From F23-B02 sp963633225 (lineage in GTDB: Bacteria; Bacillota; Clostridia; Oscillospirales; Oscillospiraceae), in assembly GCA_963633225.1 (NCBI GenBank), contig CAVGXR010000035.1:1-51428 (forward strand): a stretch of DNA of 51,428 nt, written 5' to 3'. Within the stretch, counting starts at the first letter, position 1. The number at the start of each line of letters is the position of its first letter. The notes beneath the pieces were generated by a model. It was not told the origin of the DNA and did not search any database. It worked only from the letters and a program-made list of their open reading frames with translations. The position numbers and the translations under genes were made by a program. Of the stretch, positions 24,092 through 32,321 are shown piece by piece.

Positions 24092-25557
24092 GCTCTGCCC
24101 GCCTCCTTTTTCTTTTTTCCGCGCCTTATGACGAACACCGCAAAAAGGGCGATCGCCGCGGCGCAGGCGCAGATATAGGCTATATCTCCGCCGCCGATGG
24201 CGGAGGCCACTGCGCGGATATTGTCCTGACTGAGGGCCGAGGATGTTACCTTATCCTGAGCGAATCCCTCGTCAAAGCCTATGTAGTTTGTATACTGGAA
24301 CTTGTCTATGCCCTTTATGGCAAGGCGCGAGCTCGTGCTCGTAGAGCACAGCAGGATAGACGAGCCCTCGTAAAAGCCGCCGCAGTACAGGTAGGCTGTC
24401 GATGCCGTGCCGTCCTGAAGGCAGAGGTCGTTTGCCTTGCCGTTTACGCTGTTGTCCGTAATGATGAGCTTTCCCGAGGCATTTATGTCGTTCATGCTGT
24501 CAACATATATGCCGCCGCCGTTTTTCGATGCGCTGTTATAGCGGTACTCGCCGCCGATGACAAAGACCTTGTCGGCGTTTATGTACACAGCGCCGCCGTT
24601 TTTCGCCGCACTGTTGTAGTACATCCGGCAGTTTTTGAGGTAAGTGCCCGAGCCGGAATCGCAGCAGACTGCGCCGCCGTGATCCTCCGCCGTGCTGTTG
24701 AGCGAAAACAGGCTGTCGCTTATCTCAGCCGTGGCCGAGCCTGCAAGACACACCGCCCCGCCGAGCTCATCGCACCTGTTCGAGTAGAACGAGGACGAGG
24801 AGACCTTCAGGCTTCCGCCGTAGGTGTAGATAGCGCCGCCGTCGTCCTCGGCATAGTTGCCCTCAAAGGTCGCGTTGCTCACGCTTACGGTCGAGGAGTT
24901 TGAGTATATCGCGCCGCCGCAGCACTCGCCGGATGCATCGTAGGTACGGTTGCCGTAGAACGAGCCGCCGTTTACGTTGAGCTTGATGGTCGAGCCGAAG
25001 GCGCTTATCGCGCCGCCGTCGTCGGTGGATACGCAGTTGAGTATCGTGCCGCCGTTGAAGTTGAGCTCGGAGTTATCGAGCAGGACTATGCCGCCGCCGC
25101 GGGCCTTGTTCGCGCCGTTGCAGATAGCGCCGCCCTTGAAGAGCTTGGACACGGTGTACTCGCCGCTTCTTGAATCAACGATGGTCATCAGCGAGCCGAC
25201 GTATATGACCGCTCCGCCGGAAACAGGCGACGAGAGGTTCCTGTCGATGCTGTATCCGTTGAGGTCGAGCGTCAGCATTTTCGCGCTCGAGTAGCACAGC
25301 GCACCGTCTCTGTAGCCGCTGCCGCTGCCGAAGGAGCCGGAGTCCGATGCCTTCCAGTTCTGGCGGAGGGTAAAGGTGACCTCGCTGCTCTTTCCGAACT
25401 CGAGCGCCCTGCTCCACGCATCCTCGAAGGAGGTGCAGTCGATCGTCGTTCCGTTTGAGCTGACCGTGGCGCAGATGCCGTCGGCATAGGACGGGACATA
25501 CAGCGCGAGCATCAGGACAACCGCCAGCGCGAGAGATATGATTTTTCTAAGTTTCAT
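24088..25557 (-). CDS. Cell-surface right-handed beta-helix protein with GGAI repeats and C-terminal anchor
   Basis: 489 aa from ATG 25557 (AAGGA 9 bases upstream; an in-frame ATG at 25566 is too close to that site). Signal peptide 1-25 (V-P-S-Y-A-D). The body has about ten coils of roughly 25-30 residues carrying G-G-A-I/V (G-G-A-I-Y-S-N, G-G-A-I-Y-T-Y, G-G-A-V-C-L, G-G-A-V-Y-I, G-G-G-I-Y-V) and F-x-x-N-x-A, the pattern of polymorphic (Pmp-like) beta-helix adhesins. The C-terminus has a hydrophobic segment (about 460-480) then R-R-G-K-K-K-K, so it is a type I membrane protein rather than LPXTG-anchored. No polysaccharide-lyase catalytic set seen. It sits between the paralog receptors and the giant protein. 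Confidence 0.8.
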   Translation of the reverse strand: MKLRKIISLALAVVLMLALYVPSYADGICATVSSNGTTIDCTSFEDAWSRALEFGKSSEVTFTLRQNWKASDSGSFGSGSGYRDGALCYSSAKMLTLDLNGYSIDRNLSSPVSGGAVIYVGSLMTIVDSRSGEYTVSKLFKGGAICNGANKARGGGIVLLDNSELNFNGGTILNCVSTDDGGAISAFGSTIKLNVNGGSFYGNRTYDASGECCGGAIYSNSSTVSVSNATFEGNYAEDDGGAIYTYGGSLKVSSSSFYSNRCDELGGAVCLAGSATAEISDSLFSLNSTAEDHGGAVCCDSGSGTYLKNCRMYYNSAAKNGGAVYINADKVFVIGGEYRYNSASKNGGGIYVDSMNDINASGKLIITDNSVNGKANDLCLQDGTASTAYLYCGGFYEGSSILLCSTSTSSRLAIKGIDKFQYTNYIGFDEGFAQDKVTSSALSQDNIRAVASAIGGGDIAYICACAAAIALFAVFVIRRGKKKKEAGRA

Positions 25558-25590
25558 CAGAATCATTCCTTATGCGGATTCTGCGCAGGT

Positions 25591-27828
25591 TCAGGCCTCT
25601 TCGCCCTGAGCCTTTTTCTTTTTTACGCCGACACCGGCGAAGAAGGCCGCAATGCCGACGACGGCTGCCGCCGCAACGCTTACGAGTATGTGGCTGCTGT
25701 TTGAGAACACGCTGCCGGTAAATGCGTTTTCGTCCACATTGTAGAACATATAGATGCCGCTCATGCCGTCGGCATAGGTGTAGCCCAGCTGCTTATTGGT
25801 GAGGTTCTGCGCGACGTTCTCGCCGAACATGGAAAGCGCTGTGCTGCTCTCCTTGGGGATGCTGCTGCTTTCATACTGGACATTGAGGCCCTGCGTTACG
25901 ATGGGGTCGCCGGCTGCCTTATCCTTCGTGGTATAAAGCGCCACCCACTGGCGGCCAACGTCGCCGTTTATATCGCCCCAGTCGCCGAGGAGCTTCGTTG
26001 CGTCGGTCACCATTCCGGCCTCGACGCGGTTGCATTTGACGGCATCGTAATAGGTATACACCTTTTCGTCATTGTCGTTTGTCGCCTCATTTACCATGTG
26101 CGAGGGGATGGGCGTAAACTCCGTATTGTAATACTCCTGCATATCCTGCCAGGTGTTCCAGAGGGAGTAGACTATAAGCGCGACGGTTACGCAGGTCATT
26201 ATGGCGCCTGCGATGCGGAAGTACCTCGACCAGTCCTTCGCGTTTCCGAGGCTGCGTCCGACTTCGCAATATTTTTCATCGATCGCCTCGACCGCACTCG
26301 ACGCCTCCTGCATTGTCTCGTAGTCCGCGGCGGCGTTCATATCCATCTCAATGGCGGTACCGAGGGCCTTGAAGAGGCCGTCGTGCTCCATCTGCAGAGG
26401 GACTGCCGCATTGCTGAAATGTATGCTCGTTCCCCATGCGGCGGCCATGCCGATGATGGAAAGGCCGACGGCGCCGTACAGGATGAGGCTCGTTACGGAG
26501 ATGTAATCGGCTGCGCTCTTAACGGCGCTGCTGCCGGTGGACGCCTGAAGGCGCAGCGCCTCGTTGGTCAGGGCAACGTCGCCGTCGAAGATCGTGCGGT
26601 CAACGCCGTCGTAGACGGAGTTCTTCTTGCCCTCGTAGTAGCTGAAGTCCATTTCGTCTATGGCCTTCTGCATCGCCTCGTCGCCGTTTATGCCCAGCGA
26701 CACGATGAAGTACATGGACAGGAAGTCCATGCAGGCTCTCTGTCCCTCGCTGAGGACGGAGACCAGCGGATAGAGCATGTAGCGGTCGGCGTTCTGAACG
26801 TCGTAGTCCTCGCCCGTTATGAGATCGTAGAGGGATACGCCGTCGTTAGTGAGCTTTGAGAGCAGCTCGTACTGTGTGCCGGCAGCGAACCAGTTGGTGT
26901 ATTCAAAATCCTCGTGCGCGGTCTGATATGCCTCGACCTCCTCCTCTGTCGAGGAGAAGCTCACGTCCGCGTTCGTGTAGGTCTCAAGGAAGCTCACATA
27001 GTCTGCAAGCTTCGAGGCGATGGCCTTTGCGTCCTCGTCGTACTCCGCGGCAAGCTGCTTTTCCGCCTCGTTTACCGTGAGGTTCTTGCTCTCCATCAGC
27101 TCGTCGAGCATATCGTCGTAGCTTCCGGCGCTTTCGTATCTGTCCGTCCAGAGCTCATCGCCGCTGTCGGCAGCCATGGCTATGGCCTGCTCGATAACGA
27201 GGATAGCGTCGGCGTTTGCCTGCATGAGTATGGTGGTCATGTCGGCGGTCTTTGCCTGCTCGTCGGCAGACAGTGCGCTCCACTCCTCGTCGCTGTACTC
27301 TTCCTTTATCTTCTTGAGCAGTGCATCGCCCATGAACTGCTCGCTGTCGTCGTCGTACAGGAGGCTGAGCAGCTCATAGGCTGCCTTTGCGCGCTCCTGA
27401 CCGGCTGCATAATTTGCTCTGAACTCGTTTATGGCGACGATGAAGTCGTCTATAAACAGCTTTATATTTGCCTTCTGCTCGTCGAGCAGCATCTGATAGT
27501 CCTGAACGCTGTAGCCGCCCTTCATGTTCATAAGGCGCATGTCGGTTATGGCTTCCTCAGGGTCGCTTGTTGTCGTGTAGCCGAGGTAAACTGCGCGTGC
27601 TGTCGAGCGCCAGTCGTCTGCGTCCTCGTTGAGGTCGTAGTCAAGGATCTCGTAGCCGTTTTTCGTAAGCCAGTCCTTGGCCTCGTCAGCCGTTTTGCCG
27701 TAGCTTATGACGACATCCTTGATGTACGTCTGCTTCGACGATGCCGCAAGGACATCCGCGCATGTGCTGAAGGTCAATACTACGGCCAGCATCAGGCTGA
27801 GAATCGCTTTAAGTGATCTTTTGAGCAT
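25591..27828 (-). CDS. Surface receptor-like paralog 3 of 3
   Basis: 745 aa from ATG 27828 (AGGAGG 9 bases upstream; the longer frame to 27912 runs through the previous gene). Same plan as its two upstream neighbours: signal peptide 1-28; AITD module 35-97; acidic helical ectodomain to about 440 with the conserved Y-M-L-Y-P-L-V-S-V-L-S-E-G-Q; TM about 450-470; a loop of about 70 residues; TM about 545-567; F-T-P-I-P-S-H-M-V-N extracellular domain with W-V-A-L-Y-T-T-K-D-K-A-A-G-D-P-I; TM about 714-735; K-K-K-K tail. The loop between TM1 and TM2 (E-H-D-G-L-F-K-A-L-G...) is unrelated to that of the other paralogs. Function unknown. Confidence 0.82.
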   Translation of the reverse strand: MLKRSLKAILSLMLAVVLTFSTCADVLAASSKQTYIKDVVISYGKTADEAKDWLTKNGYEILDYDLNEDADDWRSTARAVYLGYTTTSDPEEAITDMRLMNMKGGYSVQDYQMLLDEQKANIKLFIDDFIVAINEFRANYAAGQERAKAAYELLSLLYDDDSEQFMGDALLKKIKEEYSDEEWSALSADEQAKTADMTTILMQANADAILVIEQAIAMAADSGDELWTDRYESAGSYDDMLDELMESKNLTVNEAEKQLAAEYDEDAKAIASKLADYVSFLETYTNADVSFSSTEEEVEAYQTAHEDFEYTNWFAAGTQYELLSKLTNDGVSLYDLITGEDYDVQNADRYMLYPLVSVLSEGQRACMDFLSMYFIVSLGINGDEAMQKAIDEMDFSYYEGKKNSVYDGVDRTIFDGDVALTNEALRLQASTGSSAVKSAADYISVTSLILYGAVGLSIIGMAAAWGTSIHFSNAAVPLQMEHDGLFKALGTAIEMDMNAAADYETMQEASSAVEAIDEKYCEVGRSLGNAKDWSRYFRIAGAIMTCVTVALIVYSLWNTWQDMQEYYNTEFTPIPSHMVNEATNDNDEKVYTYYDAVKCNRVEAGMVTDATKLLGDWGDINGDVGRQWVALYTTKDKAAGDPIVTQGLNVQYESSSIPKESSTALSMFGENVAQNLTNKQLGYTYADGMSGIYMFYNVDENAFTGSVFSNSSHILVSVAAAAVVGIAAFFAGVGVKKKKAQGEEA

Positions 27829-27832
27829 CTTT

Positions 27833-30067
27833 TTACGCCTCCTGTGTTTTTTTCTTCTGAACTCCTTTTCCTGCAAAGAAGGCCGCGGCACCGACGACGA
27901 TCGCCGCCGCAACGCTTACGAGGATATAGCTGCTGTCGGAAAATACGCTGCCTGCAAAGGCGTTCTCATCTACGTTGTAGAACAGGTAGATGCCGCCCTT
28001 GTCGTCGTCAAAGGTATAGCCCAGCTGCTTGTTGGTGAGGTTCTGCGCCGCGTCTTCGCCGAACATGGAAAGCGCGGTGCTGCTCTCCTTGGGGATGCTG
28101 CTGCTTTCATACTGGACATTGAGGCCGCCCGTCACGATGGGGTCGCCGGCTGCCTTGTCCTTGGTGGTGTAAAGCGCTACCCACTGGCGGCCAACATCGC
28201 CGTTGAGATCGCCCCAGTCGCCGAGGAGCTTTGTTGCATCGGTGACCATTCCGGCCTCGACGCGGTTGCACTTTACAGCATCGTAATAGGTATATACCTT
28301 TTCGTCATTGTCGTTTGTCGCCTCATTTACCATGTGCATCGGTATCGGCGTAAACTCCGTGTTGTAGTATTCATTCATATCCTGCCATGTATTCCAGAGC
28401 GAATATGCAAGCAGTGCGACGGTGACGCAGGTCATTATGACGCTGGCAGCCGTCATGAGCCTTGAAAGCGTGACCTTGCTCGATGCCTGACGCATCAGTT
28501 CATTGCCCTTGGCCATGTTCGTGTCGATCTTGCTCTGGAGCGTCGTCTTTTCGGCGTCGGTCACGGCCTTGGCCATTTTCTCGCCTGCCATCTTGGCAAC
28601 ATCGTAGTTGCCTTCGCCCTCCCAGTACAGCTCCTGTGCCACATCGAGCAGGGTGGAGTTACACTTATATATCCACATTGCCGTCGTGCACACCAGAGAG
28701 AAGCCGAAAACGCCGTACAGGATGAATGAGGTCGTGGAAACGTGATCCCACTCGGAGTCTATCGCGCTCTTGCCGGAGGCCGCCTGAAGGCGCAGCGCCT
28801 CGTTTGTCATGGCAACGTCGCCGCCGAAGATAGAGCGGTCAACGCCGTCGTAAACGGAGACCTTGTCGGTGCTGCCGGTGAGGAGCTCATAGGACTCGGC
28901 TGCCTTCTTCGCGGCCTCATCGCTGTTGATGCCTATCGCAACGAGCTGATACATGGACAGGAAGTCGATGCAGGCTCTCTGACCCTCGGTCAGACAGGAC
29001 ACGAGCGGGTAGAGCATATAGCGGTCGGCGTTCTGAACGTCGTAGTCCTCGCCCGTTATGAGATCATAGAGGGATACGCCGTCATTTTCAAGTCTCGAAA
29101 GCAGCTCGTACTGGGTACCGGCTGCAAACCAGCTTGCATAATCAAAGTCCTCGTGCGCGTTCTGATATGCCTCGACATCCTCTGCGGAGGCCTCAAAGCT
29201 TATCTCGGAATTGGTGTAGCCCTCAAGAAATGTCTCATATTCGGCAAATTTCAGGGCTATTGCCTTTGCCGTAGCGTCGTATTCCGCGGCAAGCTGCTTT
29301 TCGGCCTCGTTGACGGTGAGGTTTTTACTCTCCATCAGCTTATCGAGCATATCGTCGTAGCTTCCGGCGCTCTTATAGCGCTCGCTCCAGGTGCTGTCGT
29401 TCGTGTCGGCTGCCATTGCGATGACGTTCTCGATGGTCAGCACCGCGTCGGCGTTTGCCTGCATGAGGATGGTGGTCATGTCGGCGGTCTTTGCCTGCAC
29501 ATCGGCAGACAGAGCCGCAAATTCCTCGTCGGTGTACTCTTCCCTTATCTTATTGAGCAGCAGATCGCCGAGCCGCATGTCCGTATCGTCGTCGTACAGG
29601 AGGTTCAGCAGCTCGTAGGCTGCCTTTGCGCGCTCCTGACCGGCTGCATAGTTTGCCCTGTACTCGTTTACGGCAACGATGAAGTTATCAAGAAACAGCT
29701 TTATGTTTTCCTTCTGCTCGTCGAGCAGCATCTGGTAATCCTGAACGCTGTAGCCGCCCTTCATGTTCATAAGACGCATGTCGGTTATGGCTTCCTCGGC
29801 ATCGTTCGTGGTCGTGTAGCCGAGATATACTGCGCGGGCTGTCGAGCGCCAGTCGTCCGCGCCCTCGTTGAGGTCGTAGTCAAGGATCTCGTAGCCGTTT
29901 TTCGTGAGCCATGCCTTGGCCTCGTCTGCCGTATTGCCGTAGCTTATGACGACATCCTTTATATACGTCTGCTTCGACGATGCCGCAAACGCATTTGCGC
30001 AGGTGCCGAAGGTGAGAAGCACCGCCAGCACAAGGCTCAGAGCCGCCTTGAATGTTTTTTTAAGCAT
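27833..30067 (-). CDS. Surface receptor-like paralog 2 of 3
   Basis: 744 aa from ATG 30067 with GGAGG upstream. Near-identical to its neighbours over the signal peptide, AITD module, most of the helical ectodomain, and the F-T-P-I-P-M-H-M domain through the C-terminal TM and K-K-K tail. The loop between TM1 and TM2 differs (A-Q-E-L-Y-W-E-G-E-G...K-M-A-K-A-V-T-D-A-E) and is helical. By the positive-inside rule (cleaved signal, basic C-terminus inside) this loop would be cytoplasmic and both large domains outside. The stop lies 4 bases before the start of the next paralog, whose ribosome site it overlaps. Confidence 0.82.
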   Translation of the reverse strand: MLKKTFKAALSLVLAVLLTFGTCANAFAASSKQTYIKDVVISYGNTADEAKAWLTKNGYEILDYDLNEGADDWRSTARAVYLGYTTTNDAEEAITDMRLMNMKGGYSVQDYQMLLDEQKENIKLFLDNFIVAVNEYRANYAAGQERAKAAYELLNLLYDDDTDMRLGDLLLNKIREEYTDEEFAALSADVQAKTADMTTILMQANADAVLTIENVIAMAADTNDSTWSERYKSAGSYDDMLDKLMESKNLTVNEAEKQLAAEYDATAKAIALKFAEYETFLEGYTNSEISFEASAEDVEAYQNAHEDFDYASWFAAGTQYELLSRLENDGVSLYDLITGEDYDVQNADRYMLYPLVSCLTEGQRACIDFLSMYQLVAIGINSDEAAKKAAESYELLTGSTDKVSVYDGVDRSIFGGDVAMTNEALRLQAASGKSAIDSEWDHVSTTSFILYGVFGFSLVCTTAMWIYKCNSTLLDVAQELYWEGEGNYDVAKMAGEKMAKAVTDAEKTTLQSKIDTNMAKGNELMRQASSKVTLSRLMTAASVIMTCVTVALLAYSLWNTWQDMNEYYNTEFTPIPMHMVNEATNDNDEKVYTYYDAVKCNRVEAGMVTDATKLLGDWGDLNGDVGRQWVALYTTKDKAAGDPIVTGGLNVQYESSSIPKESSTALSMFGEDAAQNLTNKQLGYTFDDDKGGIYLFYNVDENAFAGSVFSDSSYILVSVAAAIVVGAAAFFAGKGVQKKKTQEA

Positions 30068-30071
30068 ATAT

Positions 30072-32309
30072 TTATGCCTCCCTGACTTTTTTCTTCTGAA
30101 CGCCTTCTCCCGCGAAGAAGGCTGCAACGCCGACGACGATCGCCGCAGCGACGCTTATAAGGATATAGCTGTTATCGGAGAATACGCTGCCTGCAAAGGC
30201 GTTCTCATCAACGTTATAGAACAGGTAGATGCCGCTCTTGCCGTCTGCATAGGTGTAGCCGAGCTGCTTGCTGGTGAGGTTCTGCGCGGAATCCTCGCCG
30301 AACATGGAAAGCGCTGTGCTGCTCTCCTTGGGGATGCTGCTGCTTTCATACTGGACATTGAGGCCCTGCGTTACGATGGGGTCGCCCGCGGCCTTATCCT
30401 TGGTGGTGTACAGCGCTACCCACTGGCGGCCTACGTCGCCGTTTATATCGCCGAAGTCGCCGAGGAGCTTGGTCGCATCGGTGACCATTCCGGCATCGAC
30501 ACGGTTGCACTTTACGGCATCGTAATAGGTATACACCTTTTCGTCGTTATCGTTTGTCGCCTCGTTTACCATGTGCGAGGGGATAGGCGTAAATTCTGCG
30601 TTATAGTATTCATTCATATCCTGCCAGGTGTGCCAGAGGGAGTAGACCATCAGCGCGACGGTGACGCAGGTCATTACGATGCTTGCATAGCGCAAGACGG
30701 TCGCCCAGGTTTCCGCACGCGAGCCGGCCTGTATCGCGGCATCCGCCTGATCTCTGGCTGCGTTGTATTCGGCAGCCTTTGCGCGCAGATCTATGTCCTC
30801 TGTCTGCTTGTTGACATCATTGAGTATCTCCGCGGCCTGAGCCTTGACTGTAGTAAGCCTTACGACCTCATTCTCGTATTTATTGGCAAGGCTGGCCATA
30901 CGGGCATACTTGACCCACGATGCAGTCGTTGCCGCAAGCGAAACGGCAAAGGACGCATACAGTGCTATCGAGCCGCCGGAGATCTGATCCCACTCGGTCT
31001 CGACGGCGTTCTTGCCGCTGGCTGCCTGAAGGCGCAGCGCCTCGTTGGTCATGGCGACGTCGCCGTCGAAGATAGTGCGGTCAATGCCGTCGTAAACGGA
31101 GGTCTTGAGCTTCTCCATCAGCGCATCGTCCATGCTGTCTATCGCATCCTTTGCGGAGGCATCGTTGTTTATGCCCAGTGCCACGATCTGATACATGGGC
31201 AGGAACTCAAGGCAGGCTCTCTGACCCTCGGTCAGGCAGGACAGGAGAGGATAGAGCATGTAGCGGTCGGCACCCTTGACATCGTAGTCCTCGCTCGTTA
31301 TGAGATCATAGAGGGATATGCCGTCGTTAGTGAGCTGCGTCACGACCGCATACTGGGTGCCGGCGGCAAACCAGTTTATGTAGTCGAAGTCCTCGTGCGC
31401 TGCCTTGTAGGCATCTATCTCTTCCTGCGTGTTTTCAAAGGAGATATCCGAATTCGTGTATTTTTCAAGGTAGGTCTTGTAATTTTCGATCTGGGCAGCG
31501 ACGGTCTTTGCGTCCTCGTCGTACTCGGCTGCAAGCTGCTTTTCCGCCTCGTTGACGGTGAGGTTTTTCTCCGCCATCAGTGCGTCGAGCATATCGTCGT
31601 AGCTTCCGGCGCTTTCGTATCTGTCTGTCCAGAGCTTATCGCCGGTGTCGGTCGCCGTTGCTATGGTCTGCTCGATGGTCAGCACCGCGTCGGCGCTTGC
31701 CTGCATGAGGATGGTGGTCATGTCGGCAGTCTTTGCCTGCTCCTCGGCAGGCAGTGCGTTCCACTCCTCGTCGCTGTACTCTTCCTTTATCTTGTTCAGG
31801 AGCGCATCGCCCATGTACTGCTGGCTGTCGTCATCGTACAGGAGGTTGAGCACCTCGTAGGCTGCCTTTGCACGCTCCTGACCGGCTGCGTAATTGCTTC
31901 TGTACTCGTTGATGGCAACGATGAAGTTGTTCAGGAAGAGCTTTATGTTCTCCTTCTGCTCGTCGAGCAGCATCTGGTAGTCCTGAACGCTGTAGCCGCC
32001 CTTCATGTTCATAAGGCGCATGTCGGTTATGGCTTCCTCGGCATCGTTCGTGGTCGTGTAGCCGAGATACACGGCGCGGGCTGTCGAGCGCCAGTCGTCC
32101 GCGCCCTCATTGAGGTCGTAGTCGAGGATCTCGTAGCCGTTTTTCGTAAGCCAGTCCTTGGCTTCGGCTGCCGTTTTGCCATAGCTTATGACAACGTCCT
32201 TTATGTACGTCTGCTTTGATGACGCTGCAAAGACGTTTGCGCAGGTGCTGAAGGTGAGCACCACGGCCAGCATAAGACTTATGACTGTTTTAAATGGTTT
32301 TTTCAGCAT
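30072..32309 (-). CDS. Surface receptor-like paralog 1 of 3
   Basis: 745 aa. Positions: signal 1-28; AITD module 35-97 (Y-I-K-D-V-V-I-S-Y-G ... A-V-Y-L-G-Y-T-T-T-N-D-A-E-E-A-I-T-D-M); helical acidic ectodomain 100-440; TM1 about 446-467; variable loop 468-536, predicted coiled coil (E-N-E-V-V-R-L-T-T-V-K-A-Q-A-A-E-I-L); TM2 541-562; F-T-P-I-P domain from 573; TM3 714-734; tail K-K-K-V-R-E-A. Ribosome site AAGGAGG. Separated from the 451-codon-frame gene upstream by 12 bases. No catalytic motif recognised; the architecture suggests a sensor or structural subunit. Confidence 0.82.
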   Translation of the reverse strand: MLKKPFKTVISLMLAVVLTFSTCANVFAASSKQTYIKDVVISYGKTAAEAKDWLTKNGYEILDYDLNEGADDWRSTARAVYLGYTTTNDAEEAITDMRLMNMKGGYSVQDYQMLLDEQKENIKLFLNNFIVAINEYRSNYAAGQERAKAAYEVLNLLYDDDSQQYMGDALLNKIKEEYSDEEWNALPAEEQAKTADMTTILMQASADAVLTIEQTIATATDTGDKLWTDRYESAGSYDDMLDALMAEKNLTVNEAEKQLAAEYDEDAKTVAAQIENYKTYLEKYTNSDISFENTQEEIDAYKAAHEDFDYINWFAAGTQYAVVTQLTNDGISLYDLITSEDYDVKGADRYMLYPLLSCLTEGQRACLEFLPMYQIVALGINNDASAKDAIDSMDDALMEKLKTSVYDGIDRTIFDGDVAMTNEALRLQAASGKNAVETEWDQISGGSIALYASFAVSLAATTASWVKYARMASLANKYENEVVRLTTVKAQAAEILNDVNKQTEDIDLRAKAAEYNAARDQADAAIQAGSRAETWATVLRYASIVMTCVTVALMVYSLWHTWQDMNEYYNAEFTPIPSHMVNEATNDNDEKVYTYYDAVKCNRVDAGMVTDATKLLGDFGDINGDVGRQWVALYTTKDKAAGDPIVTQGLNVQYESSSIPKESSTALSMFGEDSAQNLTSKQLGYTYADGKSGIYLFYNVDENAFAGSVFSDNSYILISVAAAIVVGVAAFFAGEGVQKKKVREA

Positions 32310-32321
32310 AGTTATGCCTCC

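Noticed and set aside
29946..32219. A 757-codon open frame on the plus strand, antisense to paralog 1 and part of paralog 2
   Set aside because: It arises from the biased codon use of the real minus-strand genes; no start context, and the translation is Val/Leu/Cys-rich shadow sequence. Similar antisense frames at 26914-27816 and 28742-30085 were dropped for the same reason.
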